The notes under the pieces: model-generated | What the model was told of the DNA's origin: nothing | What the model saw: only the letters and a program-made list of their open reading frames with translations | Databases searched by the model: none | Shown here: positions 1-8,629 of the stretch, in pieces | Layout: each line of letters starts with the position of its first letter | Numbering within the stretch: position 1 is the first letter of the stretch | DNA from: Myxococcales bacterium | GTDB lineage: Bacteria; Myxococcota_A; Polyangia; Polyangiales; Polyangiaceae | Length of the DNA: 39,806 nt | Direction: 5' to 3' | NCBI GenBank assembly: GCA_025355005.1 | Contig: JANXLV010000104.1 | Location: 1 to 39,806, forward strand | Translations under genes and position numbers: made by a program

Positions 1-654
1 CAGCGCGAACGGGCCCGCCGCGGCAAGAACGGCCGACACCCAGAGCGATGCCTTCGCCGCAGTGCCATGGGCGTCCACCACGCGTGTGAGCGCGAAGCCG
101 AGCGCGAATGCTCCGAGCTCCGGGCGAAGCGTGGCCGCGAGGCCTGCGACGAGCGCCGGCAGCGCGGACCCACCGCGCCGCAACGTCACGGCGATGGTGA
201 CGAGCAGCGCGCAGAGCTCCACCTCCATGCCGCTCGCGGCCCACGCCATGCTGGGCACCGACAGCAGGAATCCGATGCCGAGCAGCGCGCCCCGCCAGCG
301 TGCGTTTCCGTGTAGCGCGGCGACGCGGCGCGCGAGCAGCAGCGCGAGCAACCCGTGAACGAGCACCGTCAGCGCCTTCGCACGCAAGAGACCATCCCAT
401 GCCGCCACACCCCCCACGAGGGGCACGAGCATGAACGCGAAGGGCAGGGGAGTGACGCCGTCGCTGGGCGCCGCGCCCACGCTCATCACGTAGCCATCGC
501 CATGCGCGAGATGCTGCGCATACGTCACGGGGATCAGCGCGTCGTCGACACAATACCCCCAGAAAACAAGCGCAGATGCGATCCCTCCGACGAAGCCGCC
601 GAGCGCGATTGCGCGGGGTAGCAGTGTTGGTTTGGGGTGTCCACTCCGCGTCAT
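1..654 (-). CDS. GT-C fold glycosyltransferase-like membrane protein, N-terminal part (3' end outside window)
   Basis: The minus-strand frame stays open from the ATG at 654-652 to the left edge, giving 218 codons of a polytopic membrane protein. After a hydrophobic first segment it reads DDALIPVTYAQHLAHGDGYV. This matches the acidic DDA..ty..N/H..G.G(Y/L)V loop of GT-C glycosyltransferases (ArnT/PMT and related families, which use polyprenyl-phosphate sugars on the periplasmic face). Further on, a second loop reads TLRPELG, like the LRPE motif of the same families. Several Leu/Ala-rich membrane segments alternate with short Arg loops. The gene is divergent from the propeller gene, 55 bp away. 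The family is a confident call; the exact donor and acceptor cannot be told, and the C-terminal half is missing from the window. Confidence 0.75.
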   Translation of the reverse strand, partial: MTRSGHPKPTLLPRAIALGGFVGGIASALVFWGYCVDDALIPVTYAQHLAHGDGYVMSVGAAPSDGVTPLPFAFMLVPLVGGVAAWDGLLRAKALTVLVHGLLALLLARRVAALHGNARWRGALLGIGFLLSVPSMAWAASGMEVELCALLVTIAVTLRRGGSALPALVAGLAATLRPELGAFALGFALTRVVDAHGTAAKASLWVSAVLAAAGPFAL

Positions 655-709
655 TGGTTGCCAAAAAGTACATGGTTGTGAGCGCAGCTCCGTACGATTT
701 CTTCAGCAG

Positions 710-3049
710 ATGCGCCTCTTCGAGATCTTCGTCGAACAGAAGTCCCCCCTGCGTGAGCCCGCCGCCGAGCTCGCGCCCCAGTCGGGTCCCGTACGGACCC
801 GCAAGGCGACGCCCGAGGTCTTCGACCTCTTCGTCAACGGCGCCAATGTCACGGCGCGCATCGCCGAGAGCGAAGGGACCTGCGTCCTTCGTGACCTCGC
901 CCATGCCGTGGCAGACCTTGGTCGCGCGCCGCGGAAGAAGCGGCTCGTGCGCTTCTATGACGACGCGTGCGAGCTCGCGATCGAACGCATCGGTGACGAA
1001 GCGTCGCTCAGCGTCTATCGCACCGGCAACGTGCCAGACGTGATGCTGTATGATACACGCGTCCCGTTCGCGGACGTGTATGCGAGCGTGCGTGAGGCCG
1101 TGCTGCGCGCGCTGGACAAGACGCCGCTGTCGGCGGTCCTGGAGATCGAGCTCGCTGATGCGCGCGCACTTCTGGCCGCGGACCCGGTAGCGTCCGGCCC
1201 GTTGCGCGACGAGACGGTGCTCGTTTCCACCGAGATCGATCGTGGCGCGCCCATCGCTCTGTCGGCCGAGTTCCCGATGCGCGCCGTCGGTGGCGTGACC
1301 GAGACAGAGTCCGTGGAGCGCACCGACCTTCATGCGCTGCTCTTCCGCGGTCGTGTGCGCGCAGAGGTCCGTGGTCGCTCCGTGGATCTGGGGGAGGGAA
1401 TGCCCTTCTTCTTCGCGGAGAAGTTCGCGGCGCTCGCGCAGGGCCTGTTGACGTCGTGGGAGCACGGTCAGGCGATGCACCAGCGGGTGGAGACGGGCGG
1501 CTACCTGCTCGGTCTGCGCTCCACGTCCGAGGGCGCGGTCGCACTGACGCTGGGGACCGCGCGCGGCGCACATCTCTTCGGCGCGGGCAGCTCGTTCCGC
1601 GACCGCAGCGTGGTCACGTTCCCCGCGCTGTCCGTGCTGGACGTGGTGGAGGCGGCGCTCTCTTTCGGCCGCAACCTGGTCCGCGCGATCGTCCGCCGCG
1701 ATCGCTGTCATGCGAAGAACCTCCGCATCTCGGCCTTCAAGAAGAGCCTGCGCGAGATCTCCGACTGCGTGCGCGAGGTGCGCCTCGAGGACGAGATGGT
1801 GAACCACGCGCCGGAGTCGTACCGCGCGTTCTCGCGCACCACCGTCTCCGAGGCCGCGCCGCCGAGCAGCGTGCCCCAACGCCTGATCTACACCCAGAAG
1901 TGGCGCGCGCTCGTCCCCGGGATCGATCTGCGCTCCACGTTCCTGTGCGGCGAGCGCCTCGTCGTCGGCGGAACCAATCAGACATATTGCCTTGCGCGCT
2001 CCACCGGCGAGGTGCTGTGGCGCAAGCAGACCGAGCGCGCGACCAGCGTCGTCACGCCCGGCGGCATCGCGCGCGTCACGCCCGACGGCGCGGTCTCCAT
2101 CCACGACCTGGGCACGGGCGAGGTCACTCTCCGCACGTGGATCGCGCCGCGCGTCGGCGGTCCTTGCGCGGGCGCTGTCGTCAACGCACACGGCCTGCCG
2201 CGGCTCCTCATCGTGACCGAAGGCGAGCGCCACCTGGTCGCGCTCGATCTCCTCTCTGGCGAGGTGCGGTGGCGTCACGCGTGGGGCCGTCGCGGTGCGC
2301 TTCGCCTGAAGCGTTCCGGCAAGATGCTCTTCGTCGCGAGCGGGGATAGCGCGCTCACCGCGCTGGACGTCGTGACCGGGCTTCCGATCTGGCGTGTCCG
2401 TGATCGCCTCCGCTTTCGCTCCACCCCCACGCTCACGGACGACGGCCTCTACGCCGTTGCCGGCGGCGCTGGTGGTCGTGCGAGCCTGCTCGCGCTGGAC
2501 CCGTTCGCCGGCACGCGCCGCTTCGAGAAGGTGCTCGAGGAGGGCCGCGCATGCACGATCGAGGGTCCGCCGCTCGTCGCTGGGAAGACCGTCGCAGTCC
2601 TGGTCCGTGAGCGTCACGGTCTGGTGATGGTCGGGATCGATCGCGAGACGGGCGAGACGCGCTGGCGTCGCGAGCCGGCGGTTGCGCCGATCGGCACGTC
2701 GTGGCTCCCCGTGGACGATCTCTTCATCGGCAACACGCCGGGCGGAGAGCTCGTCGCGGTGGGTGCCGAGGCCGGCGAGGTCCGCTATCGCTACGCCGTC
2801 GGCGGTCCGCTGGATTCGGACACGCCGCGTCGCCTCGAGCCTGTGCTGCGGTCAGGTGCGCTCTACGTTCCGCACGCCGACGTGCACGTGTTCCGCCCCA
2901 GTGACGGAAAGAAGATCGGCACCATCGGACCGTGCGACCTGATCCCGGACTTCGTCCGCGTGGACGAGCGCTGCGACGTCTACGTCGCCGAAGAGAGCGG
3001 CCACATGGCCGCCTGGGGCAGCGGACCGCGCCTCTCGCTGGTCAGATAG
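710..3049 (+). CDS. PQQ-type beta-propeller repeat protein, no signal peptide
   Basis: A protein of 779 aa. Roughly the first 400 residues match no family I recognise. The rest is a beta-propeller of PQQ/BamB-like blades, shown by repeated Gly-Glu-Val/Thr-x-Trp-Arg motifs: STGEVLWRKQ, LSGEVRWRHA, VTGLPIWRVR, ETGETRWRRE. Such blades bind proteins or ligands and are often exported (BamB), but this N-terminus (MRLFEIFVEQKSP) has no signal peptide or lipobox, so a cytoplasmic location is inferred. ATG 710 is the only ATG in frame near the start; upstream only a TTG at 632 would extend the frame. Its end lies 3 bp from the convergent end of the srf-type operon. No cofactor-enzyme residues are evident, so a scaffold role is more likely than a quinoprotein dehydrogenase. 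Confidence 0.8.
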   Translation: MRLFEIFVEQKSPLREPAAELAPQSGPVRTRKATPEVFDLFVNGANVTARIAESEGTCVLRDLAHAVADLGRAPRKKRLVRFYDDACELAIERIGDEASLSVYRTGNVPDVMLYDTRVPFADVYASVREAVLRALDKTPLSAVLEIELADARALLAADPVASGPLRDETVLVSTEIDRGAPIALSAEFPMRAVGGVTETESVERTDLHALLFRGRVRAEVRGRSVDLGEGMPFFFAEKFAALAQGLLTSWEHGQAMHQRVETGGYLLGLRSTSEGAVALTLGTARGAHLFGAGSSFRDRSVVTFPALSVLDVVEAALSFGRNLVRAIVRRDRCHAKNLRISAFKKSLREISDCVREVRLEDEMVNHAPESYRAFSRTTVSEAAPPSSVPQRLIYTQKWRALVPGIDLRSTFLCGERLVVGGTNQTYCLARSTGEVLWRKQTERATSVVTPGGIARVTPDGAVSIHDLGTGEVTLRTWIAPRVGGPCAGAVVNAHGLPRLLIVTEGERHLVALDLLSGEVRWRHAWGRRGALRLKRSGKMLFVASGDSALTALDVVTGLPIWRVRDRLRFRSTPTLTDDGLYAVAGGAGGRASLLALDPFAGTRRFEKVLEEGRACTIEGPPLVAGKTVAVLVRERHGLVMVGIDRETGETRWRREPAVAPIGTSWLPVDDLFIGNTPGGELVAVGAEAGEVRYRYAVGGPLDSDTPRRLEPVLRSGALYVPHADVHVFRPSDGKKIGTIGPCDLIPDFVRVDERCDVYVAEESGHMAAWGSGPRLSLVR

Positions 3050-3052
3050 GAG

Positions 3053-4237
3053 TCAGATCTTCGCCTTCGGATCGGTCTTCTTGGTTCCGCCGAGCAGGCC
3101 GATCACGAACAGCGCGGCGAGGAAGCCTGCAACCGAGGCTGCTACGGACTGCTGCATGCGGTCGTGCAAGAACGCGTAGGTGCCCGTGCCCCAGAGGGCC
3201 CAGCCTATGCCGGAGGCCGCTGCGGCGCCGAGGAGCGCGCGGAAGATGCTGCTCGCGCGATACACCAGGAACGTGGGCAGCACTCCGAACACGCCCAGCG
3301 CCAGAGGCAGGATGAGATGGGTGCGCGTGCCCAGGACGGGTATGACCGTGCCGTGCTCCATCAGCACGTGTGCGCCTTGCGTGAGCGCGTAGCCAGCGCC
3401 CGTGGAGAACGCGAAGAAGAGGAACGTGTAGCCGAAGCCCGCAAGGCCGGCGGCGACACTCATGCGTCCCTTCGGCTTGACCTTGGTCTCCTTGTCGAGC
3501 TTCTGCAGCTTGTCGCGCGCTTCCTGTTCCGTGGACGCGGCGCCTGGCTTCGGTGCCGGCTTCGCGGCCGCGACGTCCCCTGGTTTCAACGGGCCCGATT
3601 GGCCGTCACCGAAGACGCTCGCGCGCTCGCCCGGGTCCGAGCTCTGTCGCGTCGCCAGGCGCAGCCCGAGCTGCATCGCCCGGCGCGTCAGCACCTGATC
3701 GTCCGCCTCGGGCAGGCCCGCTGCGCGTAGCTTGTAGAGGTGGCGTACGCAGCCGAGCTCCGCCATCGCGCGGTCGAACTCCGGTGAGTCGGCCGCGGGC
3801 GAGTCGGGCGCGCCTATCAGGTTCGCGCCACGCGCGACCGTGCGATACCAGACGTCGGCCTTCGATGAGTCCTTACCGTAGTGAACGCCGAGCTCGTACA
3901 GATTGCCCAGGTACACGCGCGCTGCGGCATGCCCCGCGTCGGCCGCGGTGCGCAGGTGCGTGACGCCCGTCTTCAGGTCCTGCGGGACCACGCCGCCCGC
4001 AAGGTAGAACAGGGCTACGGCGTTGTGAGCCTCTGCATCACCGAGCTCCGCGGCGACCTCGTAGGCCTTCAGGCACGCGCGGAGATCCTTCTCCGCGCCG
4101 TCACCCGTGCGGTGTGCCTTGGCGAGCGCCAGCAAGCCTGCGACGTCTCCCGCTTCGCGCAGCGAGTCGAGCTCGGACAGTGCCTCTTCGGCGCTGCCTG
4201 CCTCCGCGCTCTCTCTTCGGTCAGGGCGTTCGGACAT
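3053..4237 (-). CDS. Sel1-repeat protein with C-terminal four-helix membrane domain
   Basis: A protein of 394 aa. Residues about 30-155 hold Sel1-like/TPR repeats with the usual A..LG..Y..G.GV..D pattern (for example NAVALFYLAGGVVPQDLKTG and ARVYLGNLYELGVHYGKD). Such repeats act as protein-protein interaction surfaces. A Pro/Lys-rich linker (about 205-260) leads to four hydrophobic segments between about 265 and 385, ending in a Lys-rich tail. This predicts an inner-membrane protein with a large soluble N-terminal domain. Its ATG (4237-4235) lies inside the end of srfC, a 17-nt overlap, so it is the last gene of the srf-type operon and is probably translated by coupling. It may tether the SrfC GTPase or organise partners at the membrane; that role is inferred. 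Confidence 0.8.
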   Translation of the reverse strand: MSERPDRRESAEAGSAEEALSELDSLREAGDVAGLLALAKAHRTGDGAEKDLRACLKAYEVAAELGDAEAHNAVALFYLAGGVVPQDLKTGVTHLRTAADAGHAAARVYLGNLYELGVHYGKDSSKADVWYRTVARGANLIGAPDSPAADSPEFDRAMAELGCVRHLYKLRAAGLPEADDQVLTRRAMQLGLRLATRQSSDPGERASVFGDGQSGPLKPGDVAAAKPAPKPGAASTEQEARDKLQKLDKETKVKPKGRMSVAAGLAGFGYTFLFFAFSTGAGYALTQGAHVLMEHGTVIPVLGTRTHLILPLALGVFGVLPTFLVYRASSIFRALLGAAAASGIGWALWGTGTYAFLHDRMQQSVAASVAGFLAALFVIGLLGGTKKTDPKAKI

Positions 4238-6731
4238 CGTTCTGTTCGACGATAGCGAGCGTCTGCAGGAGGCGCATGACGCGGGGATCGTCAGGCGCCG
4301 CTTTCAGGTTCTGGTCCGCGCTCTTCACGTAGAAGTCGGCCAGGTACTTGGACCAGTGGCGGAAGTACCGATTTCCCGCGAAGACGATCTCCAGTGCGGG
4401 CGCCTTTGCGTTCTCTGCGTCACTGAAGTCGACGTCGCTCCAGTCCACGGTAGCGGCGGTCTCCTCCGCACGCTCCGCGAAGCTGAGACGAACCGGCGCG
4501 GTCGGCGTGCTGCGCTCGCGGTCCTGAAACAGGTTCAAGAGCCCGTCGCAGATCTTCACCTGCAGGATCTGAGCGATGATCTTGGGGTTCACTTCTACGC
4601 GAGAAAAATAGGGGAAAATCGCATTGCCCAGGACCGGCAAGAGGAGCTTGGACGTGCACACGCGCGAGATGAAGACCTCGACTTGCGCCGCTGGCAACTG
4701 CGACGTGCCTTGCCTGAAGCGCTCGATCGCGCGCTTCTGCCACCAGCGAAGGATGTGCGATAGGAGCCGCTTCACCTTGTCGCTCGCCTTGATGCTCATC
4801 TCGGCCACGGTCGCGAGCACGCTCTCGACCTCGCGCAGGACCTCCTCCTCGGGCATCACGACCAGGCCAAGGAGCTCTCCGAAGACCTGACCGGACGCGC
4901 GGCGCATCATCTCGGCGTTGACCGCGTTCGTGAGGCCCTTCGCGTCGTCGAGCAGTCGCGCGCGCGCCTCGGCCTCGTCGCGTGACGGCGTGAGCGCCTT
5001 CAGCACAGCGAGCAGCTCCGCGCGGATGGCGCGTGCCTCGCGCGAGAGCTCGTCGGCCTTCACGTCCACTGCGACCTTGTCGCGCAGCGCGGATGCAAGG
5101 AGCGGGATGCCGCTCTTCGGCAGGCCGGTGGTGTCGTAGCCCTCCACGGCGTCCCACTTCTCTTCCTTCTTCGCGAAGTAGCGCGAGACTGCGCCGGACA
5201 CGAAGTAGCCCTGCTTCACCTGCTCGTAGTCGGGCTCGCCCGGCTTGAGCGTCTGCATCTGGTCCGCGTACGGGTTCCGGATCCAGAACAGGTTGGAGAA
5301 CGGCTTTCCGCGGCCGCCCCAGTTGCCCGTCCACGACGTGGAGGAGCGGGACCAGAAATCGATGCATGCATCCTGCACGCGGGAGTCCCAGCGATCCTTG
5401 GCGTTGTCGCTGCGGAGTGTGCCCAGGCTCATGTCGAACTTGGTGAGCGCCAGGAAGAGGCTCGGCGTGTCGACCTCCTCGCGGGCCTGGGGAGACACGT
5501 CCCCGAAGCGGATCTTGAGCCAGTTCTCGACCTGCGACTGCAGCTGAATGGCCTCTGGCTTGGTGGGGCCGGGCGAGCAGAGGAGGAGGACCGTGATCTC
5601 GCGGTCGAGCGCGTACTGCTCGAAGAGGAAGGTGAGCTTGCCGCGCTTGTAGACCTCGATGGCGTGCTCCAGCTTTCCGGTGGAGAGCTCCTTCTGGCCG
5701 AATCCGTTGATGCCCTTCAGCGCACGTCCGCCGGGAAAATCCAGGAGATCGGCGCGCTCGAGCAGGCTGCCTTTCGGCGCCACGAGCGGGAGATGGATCT
5801 CCGAGATGAGGGCGGAGAGCACACCGGGATCGATCGCGACCTCGCGACCGGTGGTGGACTCGAACACGCGCACCACGTCGCGCGCGACGCCGATGCTGTT
5901 GAGGCACGATGCGTCGAGGATGCTCGCGCGGTCGCTGGCGGCGCGCACGTCCTCTGCGGACGCCTCCACGATCTCCGCGTGGCCCACGCTGTCCAGCCCA
6001 GCGACGAGCTTCTGCATGAGCATGTCCATGTCGGGCGCATGACCGGGCGCGCCCCACAGGAGCGAGAAGATGAGCATCCACCCGCTCACCGACTTCACGT
6101 CTGCCTTCCACGCGCCCTTCATGAAGCCGTCGTGGCGACGCAGCTCGTTCAGGTACGGGTGGCGGTCCTGGTACTTCTTCACGAGGTCGTGGAAGCACGC
6201 ATCCCAGGCGGCCTTGAAGACGGGCGCGGCCGCGGCGCCGGCCTGCATCTTCGCGTCGCGCAGGACGCGATCGATCGTGTCGGTGGCCAGGCTGGGTGAC
6301 GTGCATTCGACGAGGAAGCCCGTGGCCATGGACTCGAGCACGACCTCGAGCGAGAGGAGGCGGCACTCGAAGTCCCCCTTCTTCACCTGCGGCGCATGCG
6401 AAGAGAAGCGCGTCACGACGCCGGTGGACTCGACGCCCTTCGCCGGGTTGACCTCCTTCAGGAAGTCGAGCTTCTTGCCGCGCCCGAGGACGCTCAGGCT
6501 GCCTGTTTCGTGCGAGAGCAGCGCGCCGACGAGGAACGATTTTCCCGCCTGCGATGGACCGAACAGACCCACGGCCTGCGGACGGCCCCACGCGCGCCGC
6601 AGCTTGCGCATGCGGATATCCAGGTCGCGGAGCGTCGCGACCTCCGCGAGGGACTCGCCAGCATCGGTCTCGAGCGCGCTCTGGAGCGCGTTCGTGATCG
6701 CATCGCCTAGGATCTGGATGGGGTGGCTCAT
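4221..6731 (-). CDS. srfC: SrfC-family P-loop GTPase (putative virulence factor family)
   Basis: A protein of 836 aa that I recognise as the SrfC/Virul_Fac family, known from the Salmonella srfABC operon and from Xenorhabdus. The N-terminal half is a GTPase: Walker A/G1 GPSQAGKS at residues 58-65, a Thr-containing switch region ESTGVVTRF (101-109), G3 LLDFPGG (329-335) and G4 LTKFD (429-433). The long helical C-terminal half and overall layout resemble large dynamin-type GTPases. No obvious membrane-spanning segment is seen. It starts 12 nt after the stop of the upstream membrane protein gene and overlaps the downstream Sel1 gene by 17 nt. Biochemical function of the family is poorly known; GTP binding is read from motifs, whereas membrane remodelling or effector activity is inference. 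Confidence 0.85.
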   Translation of the reverse strand: MSHPIQILGDAITNALQSALETDAGESLAEVATLRDLDIRMRKLRRAWGRPQAVGLFGPSQAGKSFLVGALLSHETGSLSVLGRGKKLDFLKEVNPAKGVESTGVVTRFSSHAPQVKKGDFECRLLSLEVVLESMATGFLVECTSPSLATDTIDRVLRDAKMQAGAAAAPVFKAAWDACFHDLVKKYQDRHPYLNELRRHDGFMKGAWKADVKSVSGWMLIFSLLWGAPGHAPDMDMLMQKLVAGLDSVGHAEIVEASAEDVRAASDRASILDASCLNSIGVARDVVRVFESTTGREVAIDPGVLSALISEIHLPLVAPKGSLLERADLLDFPGGRALKGINGFGQKELSTGKLEHAIEVYKRGKLTFLFEQYALDREITVLLLCSPGPTKPEAIQLQSQVENWLKIRFGDVSPQAREEVDTPSLFLALTKFDMSLGTLRSDNAKDRWDSRVQDACIDFWSRSSTSWTGNWGGRGKPFSNLFWIRNPYADQMQTLKPGEPDYEQVKQGYFVSGAVSRYFAKKEEKWDAVEGYDTTGLPKSGIPLLASALRDKVAVDVKADELSREARAIRAELLAVLKALTPSRDEAEARARLLDDAKGLTNAVNAEMMRRASGQVFGELLGLVVMPEEEVLREVESVLATVAEMSIKASDKVKRLLSHILRWWQKRAIERFRQGTSQLPAAQVEVFISRVCTSKLLLPVLGNAIFPYFSRVEVNPKIIAQILQVKICDGLLNLFQDRERSTPTAPVRLSFAERAEETAATVDWSDVDFSDAENAKAPALEIVFAGNRYFRHWSKYLADFYVKSADQNLKAAPDDPRVMRLLQTLAIVEQNDVRTP

Positions 6732-6743
6732 GTGTTGCTGCGC

Positions 6744-7964
6744 TCAGAAGCCGTGCCAGGCGCCCTTGTTGTCCTTGTATTCTACACGCACGCCGTCGTA
6801 CGTGTTTCCCTTGCCGAGGTAGACGTCGAAGCGGTGGCCCTTCTGCACGGTGCGGGAGACCTTCCCCCAGCCGCTCGTGATGCGCCACTCCGTCGCCTGC
6901 GGATGGACGTGCACGCGGTGCGGTCCGCCCTTCTGGCCGCCCGCAGGTCCGGCCTGGGTCTTCTTGCCGCCGCCACCACCACCACCGCCCGAGCCGCCAC
7001 CGCCGCCGCCGCTTCCATCGTCGTCGTCGTCGAGATCCTCGTCGTCATCGTCGTCGTCGGGGCCAGCGTCCTTGCCGCCGTCTTTGCCTGCGTCGTCGCC
7101 CGCGTCTTTGCCGGCGTCGCCTGCGTCGGCGCTCGCGTCACCGGCGTCCTTGCTGGCATCACCCGCGTCTGCGCTTGCGTCGGCTCCGGCCTCCGCGTCC
7201 GTCGCGCCATCAGAGGCGCCATCGGCAGGCCCGTCGAACTGCGCGTCTGCGCTCGCATCGGAGAGCGCCGCCACGTTTTGGTCCTCGCACGCCTTCAGCA
7301 GGTAGAGGATGAGCAGCAGGATGCCGATGAAGAGCGCGATGAGGAGGAGCCAGATCCAGAACGGCCGCTTGTCGTCCTTCTTCTCTTCCTTCTTCTTCTT
7401 CTCGTCTTCCGCTTTCTTGGCCGCGTCGGCGTCAGCGTTCACGTCCTTTCCCGCGGCGGCGGCCTTCGCAGCCGCGAGCGTCGCTGCGCCCGCCATGGCT
7501 TTGCCGAAGCGATCCCACCCGAATACGAACTCCTGGTAGCCGGTGAGCGCGCGCGGCGTGGCGCCCCAGTTCACCGCGAAGATCTTCTTCGTGGCCGCGT
7601 CGTAGAAGTAGTGCCCGCCAAGGTCCGCTTCGATCGAGGGGACGGTGAACGCCTCCCTGTACTGGTGGTAGCCGGACGACTCCTTGCGGAACTCGTCTGC
7701 CACCCGGGAGAGCGCCTCGCCGAACTCCTGGGTCGCCTTTTCGACGTCCTCGGGATGCTTGGTGCGCGCCTCTGCGAACGGCATGAGTCGCGCGACGTCC
7801 CAGGTCACGCTGGTGGGCAGGCTCTCGGAGCCCTCGGTCTCGGGTACGAGCAGGCGCCCGTCCATGAACTTCGGCTCGTTGAGGTCGCGCGCGAGCTTCC
7901 AGATCGAAACGCCGCCCACGAGGTTCGGAAGCCAGGTGGTTCCTTTTTCAGTCGCTCCGCTCAC
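6744..7964 (-). CDS. Single-pass membrane protein with acidic Asp/Ala/Gly tether (SrfA-like position)
   Basis: A protein of 406 aa from a GTG start at 7964-7962 that overlaps the upstream stop as GTGA. Residues 1-155 form a soluble domain (YHQYREAF..., HYFYDAATKKIFAVNWG, YQEFVFGWDRFG). Residues 170-200 are Lys/Ala/Glu-rich and probably helical. A membrane helix spans 203-224 (WIWLLLIALFIGILLLILYL). Next comes a tether of Asp/Ala/Gly repeats (about 235-302), a run of Asp (303-316) and a Gly-rich run (318-333). A small basic domain ends the protein (348-406). The Lys-rich flank suggests N-terminus in the cytoplasm and tail in the periplasm. The layout (soluble domain, linker, membrane helix, next to srfB and srfC) resembles Salmonella SrfA, but homology is unproven. 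An upstream ATG at 8015 is possible but lies inside the preceding gene. Confidence 0.75.
   Translation of the reverse strand: MSGATEKGTTWLPNLVGGVSIWKLARDLNEPKFMDGRLLVPETEGSESLPTSVTWDVARLMPFAEARTKHPEDVEKATQEFGEALSRVADEFRKESSGYHQYREAFTVPSIEADLGGHYFYDAATKKIFAVNWGATPRALTGYQEFVFGWDRFGKAMAGAATLAAAKAAAAGKDVNADADAAKKAEDEKKKKEEKKDDKRPFWIWLLLIALFIGILLLILYLLKACEDQNVAALSDASADAQFDGPADGASDGATDAEAGADASADAGDASKDAGDASADAGDAGKDAGDDAGKDGGKDAGPDDDDDDEDLDDDDDGSGGGGGGSGGGGGGGGKKTQAGPAGGQKGGPHRVHVHPQATEWRITSGWGKVSRTVQKGHRFDVYLGKGNTYDGVRVEYKDNKGAWHGF
6968..7058 (-). repeat. Low-complexity Asp/Gly-coding tract
   Basis: Runs of GAC/GAT and GGC/GGT codons on the minus strand encode the poly-Asp and poly-Gly parts of the membrane protein at 6744-7964. 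TCGTCG and CCACCG triplets repeat on the plus strand and make false open frames there. Confidence 0.85.
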
Positions 7965-8629
7965 GTGAGAACCCTCGCTTTGATGCGGACCATGCCGGTC
8001 GCTTGTATTCTGCACAGGAACGTACGGACCTCGCGGATGGGGCCGCCCTGTCCGCTCTGGCGATCACGCTCGTGCACGTTGGAGTCGAACGTGGACAGGT
8101 GGTCCACGCTCTCGAAGCGAAGGCGCGGCAGCTCCGACGAGAGCAGCGTGGCCAGGATGGGCGCCGCCGTGGTCAAGAGCTGCGGCTCGAGCTTGCGCGC
8201 GAACGCGTAGAACGCGCGGCTCACCTCCAGGCCAACGGCCACGCGCGCCTCTTCCTCACCGCTGGTGCGGAAGTAGAAGTTCACGGCGGCCGCGAACGTG
8301 AGCGCCTCGTCGGAGGTCGCCATCGTCGCGCTCATCTCGCCGAAGAGCAGCCGAAGCGGGTAGCCCTTGTCGCTCGGGTTCGCGAGCAGGATGCTCTCGT
8401 CGAGTACGTCGGCCAGCGACCATCGCTCGAGGAGCGCGTTGCTCACAGCCCCGGCCTTCTGCTCATGGCCATGCTTCTCGCTCGCCGGACCGCGGTCGGA
8501 GCGCGGTGCGGCCTCTGCCGGCCGCGTGAGCTCCGTCAGCGCGGCCCCGAGCGCGTCGGCGTCCACGCTCGCGCGCAGCGCAGAAAATAGCTTCTCCGCG
8601 AGCTCCTCGTTCGCACGCGCGTTTCTCAC
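7961..8629 (-). CDS. Conserved-looking 222-aa protein of unknown family between SrfB and SrfA-like genes
   Basis: I do not recognise this family. The start is GTG 8629-8627, whose GTGA overlaps the srfB stop, and the next gene overlaps its own stop the same way. The protein begins with a helical segment (ANEELAEKLFSALRASVDAD). A variable Ala/Arg/Lys linker follows, with a core of mixed hydrophobic segments around LLERWSLADVLDESILL, EALTFAAAVNFYFR and LEPQLLTTAAPILATLL. The end is basic. No signal peptide, membrane helix or catalytic motif is visible. The tight coupling on both sides says it is made in step with SrfB and the membrane protein, so a complex subunit or adaptor is the simplest inference. 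The frame runs open further upstream, but that part overlaps srfB and is its shadow. Confidence 0.7.
   Translation of the reverse strand: MRNARANEELAEKLFSALRASVDADALGAALTELTRPAEAAPRSDRGPASEKHGHEQKAGAVSNALLERWSLADVLDESILLANPSDKGYPLRLLFGEMSATMATSDEALTFAAAVNFYFRTSGEEEARVAVGLEVSRAFYAFARKLEPQLLTTAAPILATLLSSELPRLRFESVDHLSTFDSNVHERDRQSGQGGPIREVRTFLCRIQATGMVRIKARVLT

Noticed and set aside
4420..6888. 822-codon minus-strand frame overlapping srfC
   Set aside because: It is rich in Arg, Gly and Ala without motifs, while the overlapping srfC frame carries clear GTPase motifs. It is a shadow caused by high GC.
6723..8210. 495-codon open frame on the plus strand
   Set aside because: It is antisense to the membrane protein and the 222-aa gene. 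Its composition comes from the repeated Asp/Gly codons on the other strand, and it has no recognisable domain.
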